Shown here: positions 16,518-26,045 of the stretch, in pieces
Layout: every line of letters begins with the position of its first letter
Position numbering within the stretch: the stretch's first letter is position 1
DNA from: Flavobacteriales bacterium
Lineage (GTDB): Bacteria; Bacteroidota; Bacteroidia; Flavobacteriales; Flavobacteriaceae
Assembly: GCA_004213995.1 (NCBI GenBank)
Contig: SGZJ01000012.1
Location: 1-41,529 of the forward strand
Direction of reading: 5' to 3'
Length of the DNA: 41,529 nucleotides
Notes under the pieces: model-generated
Told to the model about the DNA's origin: nothing
Seen by the model: only the letters and a program-made list of their open reading frames with translations
The model's database searches: none
Program-made: the position numbers and the translations under genes

Positions 16518-17811
16518 TAGACCTTAATTTATTAATAAACAAGTCTACTTCGAGATGACTAACAGTATTAGTTTTAAAATATTCTATTGCTTTTTCTTTT
16601 TCTATATCTGAGGCCCTATGTTGGTTTAGAATATTTATTAAATGCATCTTCATATGACCGTGTTGAATCCCTGTAGTAATTAATGACTTTATAGCAGCAA
16701 AATTTTGTGCTAATCCAGCAACAGCTGTTATTTTCATTAAATCTTTAGAATTAGGTTTGTCTAGTATCTCCAAAGCCAGATTTGCAAGCGGATGTAATTT
16801 GGTTAATCCACCAACAGTTCCAAGAGCTAAAGGGATTTCTATTGAAAATTTAAATATATTATTTTCTACACTAGCATTTGTTAAACTCTTATAAGTACCA
16901 CTCTTTGATGCATAAGCGTGAGCTGCTGATTCAATGGCTCTAAAATCGTTTCCTGTAGCTATAACCACAGAATCAATACCATTCATTATCCCTTTATTAT
17001 GAGTAACAGCTCTGTATTTATCTACTTCAGCTATTTTCACTGCTCTAACGAATTTATTGGCAAAATCAAATGGATCAATAATACTGGTGTCTGATAATTT
17101 TTCTATTTCACATGATACTTCAGCTTTAACAATGCATTCGGGAACATAATTGGAAAGAATAGACATTATTATTTCAATTTCATTTTTTTCTGTAAAGTTA
17201 TCCTTGAAAGTTTTAGCAAATTGTTCTAAGCAAGAATTAATAAAATTTGCACCCATTGCATCTTGCGTCTCAAAAATGGCTTTGATTTGAAAGTAATTTT
17301 CAATTTTATCACTTAAGTTTAACAATTGAATACTTTTAATACCTCCCCCTCTTTTGTTCATATTTGATGTTATAGAGCTAACATCTAAAATTAGTTTAGG
17401 TTTAATTTTATCAAAATATTTTTTTAATGTTTTATAATCACCTTTATATAAAAAATGAACTTGACCAACTTTATTAGTAGATAATACTGAAGCTCTAAAC
17501 CCACCTTTATCTAACCAAAATTTAGCAGATTTACTGGCAGCAGCAATTACAGAGCTCTCCTCAGTTACCATCGGAATAGTGTAGGGTTTGTTGTTAATAA
17601 TAAAGTTTGGAGCTATTGCAAAAGGTAAATAAAAATTTGAGATTGTATTTTCAGCAAACTCATCATGAAGTTTTTGTAACTTATCGTTACTATTACAATA
17701 TTGTAATAAAATATTTTTGATATTTATATCAGAGGAGAATGAATTTTTTGATAGCCATTCAATTTTTTCAGATTTGTTAAGTTTTGAGAAACCAGAAATA
17801 GGCTTTTTCAT
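16510..17811 (-). CDS. mvaA: Hydroxymethylglutaryl-CoA reductase, class II type
   Basis: Reduces HMG-CoA to mevalonate. All four catalytic residues are visible: Glu84 in the TEESSVIAAAS motif, Lys273 in THNKGIMNG, Asp289 in ATGND, and His386 in HGHMKMH near the C-terminus. The 433-residue length and the DAMGANF substrate motif at 184-190 fit the class II (bacterial) enzymes. Coupling to a GHMP kinase indicates a biosynthetic mevalonate route rather than mevalonate degradation. A -7 box lies just upstream. Confidence 0.95.
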   Translation of the reverse strand: MKKPISGFSKLNKSEKIEWLSKNSFSSDINIKNILLQYCNSNDKLQKLHDEFAENTISNFYLPFAIAPNFIINNKPYTIPMVTEESSVIAAASKSAKFWLDKGGFRASVLSTNKVGQVHFLYKGDYKTLKKYFDKIKPKLILDVSSITSNMNKRGGGIKSIQLLNLSDKIENYFQIKAIFETQDAMGANFINSCLEQFAKTFKDNFTEKNEIEIIMSILSNYVPECIVKAEVSCEIEKLSDTSIIDPFDFANKFVRAVKIAEVDKYRAVTHNKGIMNGIDSVVIATGNDFRAIESAAHAYASKSGTYKSLTNASVENNIFKFSIEIPLALGTVGGLTKLHPLANLALEILDKPNSKDLMKITAVAGLAQNFAAIKSLITTGIQHGHMKMHLINILNQHRASDIEKEKAIEYFKTNTVSHLEVDLFINKLRSNE

Positions 17812-17826
17812 GAAAAAAATTTATAT

Positions 17827-17834
17827 CAAAGATA
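17827..17834 (-). promoter_or_regulatory. Candidate -7 box for the HMG-CoA reductase operon
   Basis: TATCTTTG on the minus strand matches TAnnTTTG and ends 15 nt before the ATG. A clean -33 TTTG is not seen at the expected distance. Confidence 0.45.
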
Positions 17835-17936
17835 CTATTCTATTCTAAATTAAATAACTAATAATAAATTTTCAATTATTTATGGATATTTATATTAAAT
17901 ATGCTATTTTGAGTCGAATTTAAAAAAAAACATAAA

Positions 17937-19286
17937 ATGATTAATGCAGATACATTAAACTCACAAAAGCAAATATTCGGACATCCAGCAGGTCTGTATG
18001 TATTATTTTTTACAGAAATGTGGGAAAGGTTTTCCTATTACGGAATGAGAGCAATTTTAGTATTATACTTAGTTGCTGAGTCTACTCCTGATACGATTAA
18101 TCCAGGATTAAATTGGGAGACCGGAGCTGCACTATCCCTTTATGGTACTTACACAATGTTAGTATATGTTGCATCCATTCCTGGAGGTTGGATAGCTGAT
18201 AACATTTTGGGTCAAAAAAAATCCGTTCTTTATGGAGGTATATTACTTGTGTTAGGTCATTCAATTTTAGCTGTGGAAGAAATGTGGGCTTTCTATACAG
18301 GTCTGGGTCTTATTATTGCTGGAGTTGGGATGTTGAAGCCAAATATTTCATCTATGGTCGGGGGTCTTTATGCTCAAGGTGATGTTAGAAGAGATAAAGG
18401 TTTTATAATTTTTTACATAGGAATTAATGTAGGAGCTTTTTTATCTAGTTTAATTGTTGGTTATGTTGGAGAAACTTATGGCTGGCATTATGGATTTGGT
18501 TTAGCAGGAATTGGAATGGCTCTGGGTCTAGCACAATACTTATATGGACAAAAATATTTAAGACAAGTAGGTGATTTTATAGGTGACAATAAGTCTGAAG
18601 AAGGGAAAGACGTACTAAAAAAACCTTTAACTTCTATCGAAAAAGACAGGTTAGTAGTTTTGTTTTTATCTTTTATTCTTGTTATTGTATTCTGGGGAGC
18701 ATTCGAGCAAGCAGGAGGTTTAATGAATATTTATGCATCCGAAAAGACAGATAGGCTATTTATGGGTTGGTTAGTTCCAGCTTCATGGTTTCAATCATTA
18801 AATGCTATGTTTATCATATGTTTAGGAACAGGCGTAGCAGGGTACTGGGCAAAAAGAAAATTAAAAAATCAATTATCATCTTCTTTATTTAAAATGATTA
18901 TTGGACTTATAATAATGGGAACTGGATTCTTTTTTATGTCTGCAGCATCTACACAATATGAAACTCAAGGTAGTTCAGCTATGTACTGGTTAGTTCTAGC
19001 TTATTTATTTCATACTATTGGTGAATTATGTATCTCTCCAGTTGCATTATCGTTTATTACAAAATTAGCTCCTTTAAAATATGCTTCTCTTACCATGGGT
19101 GTGTATTTTGCAATGACAGGTTTTGGAAATAAGCTAGCTGGTATTCTTGGTGAAGCTTCACAAAGTATGGGAGAGTTTACTATTTTTACAGGTATAGCAA
19201 TTTTTTGTGTTGTTTTTGGTTGTTTGGTTTTATTATTTAGAACTAAACTAGAAAAACTTACTCATGGTGCTGAAGATGACAATTAA
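17937..19286 (+). CDS. Proton-dependent oligopeptide transporter (POT family), 12-helix form
   Basis: 449 residues, polytopic. The POT proton-coupling ExxER motif is at 27-31 (EMWERF, followed by YYGMRA), and the PTR2 signature appears around GINVGAFLSSLIVGYVGE and YGWHYGFGLAGIG. The late ELCISPVALSFITKLAP helix is also typical. It imports di- and tripeptides with protons across the inner membrane. It is followed 11 nt downstream by a second, longer POT gene of the same family, suggesting a tandem duplication. Confidence 0.93.
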   Translation: MINADTLNSQKQIFGHPAGLYVLFFTEMWERFSYYGMRAILVLYLVAESTPDTINPGLNWETGAALSLYGTYTMLVYVASIPGGWIADNILGQKKSVLYGGILLVLGHSILAVEEMWAFYTGLGLIIAGVGMLKPNISSMVGGLYAQGDVRRDKGFIIFYIGINVGAFLSSLIVGYVGETYGWHYGFGLAGIGMALGLAQYLYGQKYLRQVGDFIGDNKSEEGKDVLKKPLTSIEKDRLVVLFLSFILVIVFWGAFEQAGGLMNIYASEKTDRLFMGWLVPASWFQSLNAMFIICLGTGVAGYWAKRKLKNQLSSSLFKMIIGLIIMGTGFFFMSAASTQYETQGSSAMYWLVLAYLFHTIGELCISPVALSFITKLAPLKYASLTMGVYFAMTGFGNKLAGILGEASQSMGEFTIFTGIAIFCVVFGCLVLLFRTKLEKLTHGAEDDN

Positions 19287-19297
19287 AAATTAAAGAC

Positions 19298-21052
19298 ATG
19301 AACAACACTTCATCAACAGATCATTTTTTTGAATCTACCGTATTAGGTCACCCCTCTGCTTTATTTGTTTTGTTTTTTACAGAAATGTGGGAAAGGTTTT
19401 CTTATTATGGCATGCGTGCACTTTTGGTAATGTTTTTTACTGCTGCACTAATAGACGGAGGTTGGGGTTGGCCCAGAGAATATGCATATGCAATATTTGG
19501 AACTTACACATCTCTTGTATATATATCAACCCTACTTGGCGGTTATATGGCTGATAAAATTATCGGATATAGATATGCTGTTTTAATTGGTGCTTTTTTA
19601 ATGACTTTAGGTCATGGTGCTATGGCATTTGAAACTCCATTTTTTATATACCTAGGATTAACTTTATTGGTTTTTGGAAGTGGTTTTTTTAAACCAAACA
19701 TCACCTCAATTATATCTGGTATGTATAAAGGAAATGATGAAAAAAAAGATGGAGCTTATACTATATTTTATATGGGTGTAAATGCTGGAGCATTTTTAGG
19801 AATTCTACTATGTGGTTATATAGGTGAGCAAGTAGGTTGGAGATGGGGTTTTGGTTTAGCTGGAATATTTATGTTGTTTGGTTTATTACAGTTTTGGCTT
19901 GCTCAAGAAATATTTGGTGAGATAGGTTCAAAACCAGTAATTACTGATGTTCAAAATTCAAAAATAATTAAAGATGAACCAAAATTAAATCCTTTTACTA
20001 ATTTTCAATTGACTCTGATAGTAATTGCTGGGATATTAGGTCTTTCATGGATTATAAACGATCCCGTTTCAAAAATTTCTGAAGGAGCGTATAATCTTTT
20101 TAATTTTAGTGTTTTAGGATTAGACGGATCTAACTTTGCTATAATTAGTGCATTGGTAATTTTTGTAATGTTACTATTTATTAGAATTCCTAAATATGAT
20201 AAAATCACCAGGGATAGAATGTTAGCTGTAATTTTCTTTGCTTTCATTACTATATTCTTTTGGGCTCTTTTTGAACAAGCGCCAGGATCATTAACAATAT
20301 TTGCTAGAGATTATACTCAGCGTGTTTTAGAGGGTAACTCTGCTTTTATTTTTAAAATAATTAATTCATTAATGACAATAATTCCATTAGGAATTATTAC
20401 CTGGGTCCTCTGGTTATTATTTAAACAAACCTTTTCAAGGATTGCTAAATCAAATATTTTTTTGACATTAAGTTTTGTTATTATTTGGATTATTGCAATT
20501 TGGATGTTAAAAGAGCAATTTAACGATGAGGTAACAGAAGTCCCGGCTTCTTGGTTTGGAGTATTAAACTCTTTATTTATTATTGTATTTGCTCCATTGT
20601 TTTCTAAATGGTGGGAGAGTAAATATAATCCTAATGCTAACATGAAATATGCATTGGGTATGATTTTGTTAGGTCTTGGTATGGCTTGTGTAGCTATTGC
20701 TTCATCAGATATTTCTCCTGGAGCTAAAACAGCTTCTGTAAGTATGATTTGGTTAGTATTAGTTTATTTTTTTCATACTATGGGTGAGTTATGTATTTCA
20801 CCGGTAGCCTTATCTTATGTAAGTAAGTTAGTTCCTGGTCGCATGATAGCCATGATGTTTGGTATTTGGTATTTAGCTGTCGCAATTGGAATGAAACTTG
20901 CAGGCGTCTTTGGTGAAGTTTCAGAGAGTATTGCTAAGGATGAAGGATTGAGTTATTTTTTCTGGCTACTAACTGCCATTGCTTTTGGTCTTGGCCTGTT
21001 ATCTGCTTTATTATATCCAGTAGTTAAAAAATTAATGCACGGAATAAAATAA
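19298..21052 (+). CDS. Proton-dependent oligopeptide transporter (POT family), extended form
   Basis: 584 residues with ExxER at 29-33, the family signature GVNAGAFLGILLCGYIGE, and the ELCISPVALSYVSK helix. Compared with the neighbour it has about 110-130 extra residues in the middle (about 230-420), with several additional hydrophobic segments such as LTLIVIAGILGLSWII and LSFVIIWIIAIWML. Extra helices between the two six-helix bundles are known in bacterial POTs (14-helix types), but this insertion is larger. It presumably takes up peptides; specificity may differ from the first copy. Confidence 0.92.
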   Translation: MNNTSSTDHFFESTVLGHPSALFVLFFTEMWERFSYYGMRALLVMFFTAALIDGGWGWPREYAYAIFGTYTSLVYISTLLGGYMADKIIGYRYAVLIGAFLMTLGHGAMAFETPFFIYLGLTLLVFGSGFFKPNITSIISGMYKGNDEKKDGAYTIFYMGVNAGAFLGILLCGYIGEQVGWRWGFGLAGIFMLFGLLQFWLAQEIFGEIGSKPVITDVQNSKIIKDEPKLNPFTNFQLTLIVIAGILGLSWIINDPVSKISEGAYNLFNFSVLGLDGSNFAIISALVIFVMLLFIRIPKYDKITRDRMLAVIFFAFITIFFWALFEQAPGSLTIFARDYTQRVLEGNSAFIFKIINSLMTIIPLGIITWVLWLLFKQTFSRIAKSNIFLTLSFVIIWIIAIWMLKEQFNDEVTEVPASWFGVLNSLFIIVFAPLFSKWWESKYNPNANMKYALGMILLGLGMACVAIASSDISPGAKTASVSMIWLVLVYFFHTMGELCISPVALSYVSKLVPGRMIAMMFGIWYLAVAIGMKLAGVFGEVSESIAKDEGLSYFFWLLTAIAFGLGLLSALLYPVVKKLMHGIK

Positions 21053-21056
21053 GTTT

Positions 21057-21590
21057 ATGAGATATTTATTTATTATATCATTTTTATTTGCTTTAAATGT
21101 TAGTGGTCAATCTATTAATTGGATAAGTTTTGAAGAGGCTTTTAAATTACAGCAATCAAACCCTAAAAATATTATCGTAGATGTTTATACTAATTGGTGT
21201 GGACCATGTAAACTTTTAGATAGAAACACTTTTCAAAATAAAAAAGTTGCAGATTTCATTAATAAAAACTTTTATGCAGTTAAGTTTAACGCAGAGGGAA
21301 ACAATGTGATTAAATTTGATGATAGAGAATTTACAAACCCTAATTATAGACCTGAAATGGCTAATAGACGAAACGGGAATCATCAACTTACTAGATATTT
21401 AGGTGTAAATGCATATCCAACTGTAGTATTTCTAGATGATAATTCGGATATTATTTATAAACTCAGAGGTTACAACTCTCCTGCTCAAATTGAAATTTGG
21501 CTTAAGTTATTTAAAGATCAAAAATACAAATCAATTAAAAGTCAAGAAGATTTTGATAAATTTCAAAAATCATTTGTGGCTGAATTTTAA
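21057..21590 (+). CDS. Periplasmic thioredoxin-fold protein
   Basis: 177 residues: a signal peptide (about 1-17, LFALNVSGQS) then a thioredoxin-like domain with the redox pair C48-G-P-C51 in TNWCGPCKLLD and a cis-proline at 121 (NAYPTVVF). The DUF255/thioredoxin_7-like layout suggests a thiol-disulfide reductase or oxidase in the periplasm. It starts 4 nt after the POT gene, so the three genes are probably co-transcribed. The 3' end overlaps lpxB by 4 nt. Confidence 0.87.
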   Translation: MRYLFIISFLFALNVSGQSINWISFEEAFKLQQSNPKNIIVDVYTNWCGPCKLLDRNTFQNKKVADFINKNFYAVKFNAEGNNVIKFDDREFTNPNYRPEMANRRNGNHQLTRYLGVNAYPTVVFLDDNSDIIYKLRGYNSPAQIEIWLKLFKDQKYKSIKSQEDFDKFQKSFVAEF

Positions 21591-22720
21591 TTTTTTAGAT
21601 ACATACTAATTAACTCAGCTGTTTTTTTACTAGCTCCTTTTCCTCCTAATTTCTTGTGAAGCAGTTCGTATTCTTTTAACATTAAAGACCTATTACTTTT
21701 ATTTAGTATTTTTTGAAGTTCAATTACTAGATTGTCTTTATTACAATTGCTTTGAATTAGTTCTTTGACTACATGTTTATCTAGAATTATATTTACCAAT
21801 GAAATATACTTTAAATTACGAATTAAAATCCTTCCAATTAAGTAAGAGATCATACTGGTTTTATAACAAACTACTTGAGGAACTTTAAATAATGCAGTTT
21901 CTAATGTTGCTGTTCCTGACGTAACTATTGCAGCAGAAGAAATTCTTAAAATGTCATATGTGTGATTGCATATTACTTTTATCGAACCAAAATATTCTCT
22001 ATTAGATGTTATAATTTTTTCATAATAATTTATACTTTTATTTGGTGCTCCTGCAATTACAATTTGATAATCTTTAAAGTTAGATACTACGTCTAACATT
22101 AAAGGTAATAATTTGCTTATCTCTTGATGTCTGCTTCCAGGAAGTAGAGCTATAACTGGCTTTGAAGATAGTTTGTTTTCTGCTAAAAATTCTTTCTTAT
22201 TAAATTCTTTTTGATTATGAACAGCATCTAATAAGGGGTGACCCACAAAGTCAACTTCATATTTGTGTTTGTTTTTATAAAAATCCTTTTCAAAAGGAAG
22301 AATTACATACATTTTATCAATTACTTTTTTAATTTTTTTTACTCTTGACTCTTTCCAAACCCATACTTTTGGTGATATATAAAAATGATTAATAAAACTT
22401 TTTCTTTTTGCCCATTTAGCAATCTTCATGTTAAACCCAGGGTAATCAATATAAATAATAAGATCTGGATCATAATTTTCTATATCTTTTTTACACAAAG
22501 AAATATAATTTAAAATCTTTTTAGCATTTACTATAACTTCTAAAAAACCCATGTAAGAGAATTCTTCGTAATGCTTCACAAATTCGTTACATTGATCTTT
22601 CATCAAGTCTCCACCCCAACACCTAAAAGTTGAAGTAGGATTAATTCTTTTTAGTTCTTTAATTAAATTAGACCCATGTAAATCACCTGAAGCTTCTCCT
22701 GCAATTAAATAGTATTTCAA
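21587..22720 (-). CDS. lpxB: Lipid-A-disaccharide synthase
   Basis: Joins UDP-2,3-diacylglucosamine and lipid X to make the lipid A disaccharide at the inner membrane. The N-terminal GEASGDLHGSNL motif, the central LLPGSRHQEI and the C-terminal SGTATLETAL nucleotide-binding segment are all intact, and 377 residues is the usual length. It is third in a surE-small membrane protein-lpxB minus-strand operon, with a 7-nt gap to the gene before it. Confidence 0.95.
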   Translation of the reverse strand: MKYYLIAGEASGDLHGSNLIKELKRINPTSTFRCWGGDLMKDQCNEFVKHYEEFSYMGFLEVIVNAKKILNYISLCKKDIENYDPDLIIYIDYPGFNMKIAKWAKRKSFINHFYISPKVWVWKESRVKKIKKVIDKMYVILPFEKDFYKNKHKYEVDFVGHPLLDAVHNQKEFNKKEFLAENKLSSKPVIALLPGSRHQEISKLLPLMLDVVSNFKDYQIVIAGAPNKSINYYEKIITSNREYFGSIKVICNHTYDILRISSAAIVTSGTATLETALFKVPQVVCYKTSMISYLIGRILIRNLKYISLVNIILDKHVVKELIQSNCNKDNLVIELQKILNKSNRSLMLKEYELLHKKLGGKGASKKTAELISMYLKN

Positions 22721-22727
22721 TTTATTC

Positions 22728-23009
22728 TTAGTTTAAGATTAGTGTAAATATTGCTAAAAAAATTGTAAAAAGTAAGACACCTTTTGCTCTTTGATCTTGG
22801 TTTTTTTTTATAAAAACAAAGAATACTAAAACATTTAATATTGCACCTAGACTAATTAATTTCCCCAAAAAATTTTCGTAATATGAATTTTTCAAACTTT
22901 CAATAATTGAATCATTTTCAGATAAAAATAAGATTGCAAGAACCAATCCAGACAAACTAGACAAAAGAGCAAAAAAAACACCTTTTACAACTTCTTTTTT
23001 TTTATTCAA
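22728..23009 (-). CDS. Small membrane protein between surE and lpxB
   Basis: 93 residues with a basic start (MNKKKEVVKG) and three hydrophobic segments (about 11-28, 50-67 and 77-92). It overlaps the end of surE by 8 nt and is followed 7 nt later by lpxB, so it is translated as part of that operon. No named family recognised; its position suggests a membrane role linked to lipid A synthesis, but that is inference. Confidence 0.75.
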   Translation of the reverse strand: MNKKKEVVKGVFFALLSSLSGLVLAILFLSENDSIIESLKNSYYENFLGKLISLGAILNVLVFFVFIKKNQDQRAKGVLLFTIFLAIFTLILN

Positions 23010-23775
23010 AATTCCATGATTTAAGATTATTTAAATAACTATGAGCTGTTAAGTCAAATTGAATGGGTACAATTGAAATATAGTCGTTTTCTAACGCCCA
23101 ATGATCTGTATCTTGACCTTCATCAAGGTTAACAAAATTACCAGTTAACCAATAGTAATTTTTTCCAAGAGGACTAACTCTTTTATCAAACTTCTCATTC
23201 CAATACGATTTTGCTTGTCTACATATTTTTACGCCTTTAATTTTATCATTAGATATTTTTGGAAAATTAACATTTAAGACAACTCCTTTTTTTAGGCCAT
23301 TTTGAAGAACATTCTCTACAATTGATTTGATATAATTATCAATTTGACTAAAGTCAGCATTCCAGTTATAATCTAACAGTGAAAAACCTACTGCAGGTAT
23401 ACCTTCAATGCCTGCTTCTATTGCTGCACTCATTGTTCCTGAATATATTACATTTATTGACGCATTTGAACCGTGATTAATCCCTGAAACACATATGTCA
23501 GGTTTTCTTTCCAAAATTTCATTTACTGCTAGCTTTACACAATCTGCTGGGGTTCCTGAAGTACTATATTCGATTTGAGGACCATCATCAATCTTCTCTT
23601 TTTTACAAAATAAAGTATTGTTTATCGTAATGGCATGACCCATAGCGCTTTGTGGGCTATCAGGAGCAACAACTATAACTTCCCCTATTTTATTCATTAC
23701 TTTTATCAATGACCTTAAACCTGGTGCAGTTATGCCATCATCGTTGGTTATTAATATTAAAGGTTTCTTTTTCAT
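23002..23775 (-). CDS. surE: 5'-nucleotidase SurE
   Basis: Metal-dependent phosphatase acting on nucleoside monophosphates. The metal ligands fall at the expected places: Asp12-Asp13 in ITNDDGITAPG, Ser43 in PDSPQSAMG, and Asn100 in SGINHGSNA, with YSGTMSAAIEA after. 257 residues is normal. First gene of the operon with the small membrane protein and lpxB, behind a good promoter. Confidence 0.95.
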   Translation of the reverse strand: MKKKPLILITNDDGITAPGLRSLIKVMNKIGEVIVVAPDSPQSAMGHAITINNTLFCKKEKIDDGPQIEYSTSGTPADCVKLAVNEILERKPDICVSGINHGSNASINVIYSGTMSAAIEAGIEGIPAVGFSLLDYNWNADFSQIDNYIKSIVENVLQNGLKKGVVLNVNFPKISNDKIKGVKICRQAKSYWNEKFDKRVSPLGKNYYWLTGNFVNLDEGQDTDHWALENDYISIVPIQFDLTAHSYLNNLKSWNFE

Positions 23776-23792
23776 TTTATTTATCTTAACAA

Positions 23793-23826
23793 CAAAAGTA
23801 GTTATTTTCTCAAGAAATTAATCAAA
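23793..23826 (-). promoter_or_regulatory. Promoter of the surE-lpxB operon
   Basis: On the minus strand TTTG (23826-23823), a 22-nt spacer and TACTTTTG (23800-23793) match the Bacteroidota boxes, 17 nt before the surE ATG. Confidence 0.55.
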
Positions 23827-23910
23827 TATATTCTTTAACAAAAATTTAGTACAAAGTAATTATTTTAAGCTTCTTTTTTTATTTAATTTGTGTTAAGTTT
23901 AAATCATGCT

Positions 23911-26019
23911 ATGACAAACAAATACATAATAATATTACTTACTACAATTTTTGCTTTAGCATCTTGTAGTTTTACTTCTAATTCATTTAAAGAATCTGAT
24001 AAAGATCAATTGTTATTACAGTTGGTTTCTTATATTTTGGACGAAGGTCATTATGTAGAAAAAGAATTGGACGATGATTTTTCATCTAAAGCTTTTTACA
24101 CATACATTGATATGATAGATCCATATAAAAGATATTTATATAAATCTGATATTGAAAAATTTAAAGAATATGAATATTTACTAGATGATCACTTTAAAAA
24201 TGCCGATTTAACTTTTTTCAATTTAACTCACGAGACACTAATTAAAAGAATTGATGAGTCTAAAGAAATTTATACAGATATATTTAATTCTCCATTTAAT
24301 TATAAAATTGATGAAGTATTAGTTGTTAATGATTCCATAGAATTTGTTGAAGATTTATCGGAAATGAAAGATCGTTGGAGAAAAACTTTTAAATATTACA
24401 CTTTAAATAATTTAAATGATTTGCTTTCTGAAAATGATTCCATAAAAGCTTTACTAAAAAATAATAAAGATTTTGATACAACCATCGAACCATTTAAAGA
24501 AAAATCTAGAAATTCTTCTCTCGAATTTTGCAATGACGTATACCAATATTACTCTGATCGTTCAAGACAAGAATGGTTTAGTATTTATGTAAATTCGTTA
24601 GTTTATCAATTTGACCCACATACATCTTATTTCAATCCAGATGATAAAGATGATTTTGATGTAGATATGTCAGGGAACTATGCAGGAATCGGAGCAAGAC
24701 TACAACAAAAAATGGATAAAATTTCAGTTGTAGAACTCATTTCTGGAGGACCTGCTTGGAGACAAAATAAACTCGAAGTGGGAGATGTTTTATTAAAGGT
24801 TCGACAAACCGATGAAGAAAATCCAGTTAGTATAGTTGGAATGAGAATTAAAGATGCTGTTAAGCTAATTAAAGGACCAATTGAGAGTAGTGTTATTTTA
24901 ACCATTAAAAAAGTTGATGGACAAATAACAGAGCTAAAAATTCCTAGAGATATTGTTCAATTGGAAGAAACCTATGCTAAATCTTCTATTGTTGAGAGAT
25001 CCAATTCAAAATATGGTCTTATTAACCTACCTAAATTCTATTTTGACTTTGAGGATTACTCAGAAAGAAATGCTGCCAGTGACATAAAAAAAGAAATTAT
25101 TAGACTCAAGGATGAGGGTATTGAAGGTTTAATTTTAGATCTTAGAAATAATGGAGGAGGAGGACTTAAGCCTGCTGTGGATATGGCAGGATTATTTATT
25201 GAAGACGGCCCTATAGTTCAAGTTCAATCTTTTGAAAAGAGGAAAGAAATTTTAAAGGATAGAGATAGGTCAATCGTATGGGATGGTCCGTTAGTAATTC
25301 TTGTAAATGAACTTTCTGCTTCATCTTCAGAAATTTTAGCAGCTGCAATGCAAGATTATAAAAGAGCTATTATTATTGGTAGCACTCAAACTTACGGAAA
25401 AGGAACTGTTCAAAATGTATTAGATTTAAATAGAATGATAAAAGCAAATACTAATGGAGATATGGGTGCTTTTAAATTTACAATTCAAAAATATTATAGA
25501 ATTAATGGAGGATCTGTTCAACTAGAGGGTGTTAAAAGTGATGTAGTAATTCCTAACAGGTATAGTTATATTGATTTTGGTGAAAAAGAACAAGATAACC
25601 CTCTTAAATGGGATAAAATAACAGCTGTCGAATACACTCCTTGGTCTAGTAATTTCGATTATTCAAGTGCTATTGAAAAAAGTAAATTGAGGATTAAATC
25701 TAATGAGTACTTAAAGTTAATTGATGATAATGCAAAGTGGATAAAATCTGTCAGAGATAATCAAGAATTTACACTGAATTACTTTGATTATATTGATAAA
25801 ATTAAAGAGGATGAATTAACGGCTAAAAGTTTTGATAAATTAAAAGAATTTAAAACTAATCTTGAATTTAAATCTCTCCCATATGAGATTAATTTATTTG
25901 AAAAAGATTCTACCTTAGAACTTAAGCGAAATAGATGGCATAAAAATTTAGCAAAGGACTTATATATAGAAGAAGCTTTAAACGTCTTAAATGATCTTAA
26001 AATAAGTTACAACAATTAA
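23911..26019 (+). CDS. prc: Tail-specific (carboxy-terminal processing) protease, Prc type
   Basis: S41-family serine protease that degrades or trims envelope proteins from the C-terminus. From the ATG at 23911 the product has 702 residues and begins with a lipoprotein signal (lipobox LASC, Cys at 17); the earlier in-frame GTG at 23890 adds 7 residues before this signal and is less likely. Order: helical N-domain, PDZ (about 250-330, YAGIGARLQQ ... GDVLLKV), protease core with NNGGG, catalytic Ser near 471 in LSASSSEILAAAMQDY and Lys497 in QTYGKGTVQ, then a C-terminal helical domain. Most likely anchored to a membrane and periplasmic. Confidence 0.92.
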   Translation: MTNKYIIILLTTIFALASCSFTSNSFKESDKDQLLLQLVSYILDEGHYVEKELDDDFSSKAFYTYIDMIDPYKRYLYKSDIEKFKEYEYLLDDHFKNADLTFFNLTHETLIKRIDESKEIYTDIFNSPFNYKIDEVLVVNDSIEFVEDLSEMKDRWRKTFKYYTLNNLNDLLSENDSIKALLKNNKDFDTTIEPFKEKSRNSSLEFCNDVYQYYSDRSRQEWFSIYVNSLVYQFDPHTSYFNPDDKDDFDVDMSGNYAGIGARLQQKMDKISVVELISGGPAWRQNKLEVGDVLLKVRQTDEENPVSIVGMRIKDAVKLIKGPIESSVILTIKKVDGQITELKIPRDIVQLEETYAKSSIVERSNSKYGLINLPKFYFDFEDYSERNAASDIKKEIIRLKDEGIEGLILDLRNNGGGGLKPAVDMAGLFIEDGPIVQVQSFEKRKEILKDRDRSIVWDGPLVILVNELSASSSEILAAAMQDYKRAIIIGSTQTYGKGTVQNVLDLNRMIKANTNGDMGAFKFTIQKYYRINGGSVQLEGVKSDVVIPNRYSYIDFGEKEQDNPLKWDKITAVEYTPWSSNFDYSSAIEKSKLRIKSNEYLKLIDDNAKWIKSVRDNQEFTLNYFDYIDKIKEDELTAKSFDKLKEFKTNLEFKSLPYEINLFEKDSTLELKRNRWHKNLAKDLYIEEALNVLNDLKISYNN

Positions 26020-26045
26020 TGCTTTAGGCAAATAAATTTTTTTTC

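Noticed and set aside
17911-17925. TATTTTG-like box before the first POT gene
   Set aside because: It is one base short of TAnnTTTG and has no TTTG at -33, so I did not list it as a promoter.
23890-23910. GTG start of the tail-specific protease
   Set aside because: The ATG at 23911 places a proper lipoprotein signal at the N-terminus; the extra 7 residues add nothing typical.
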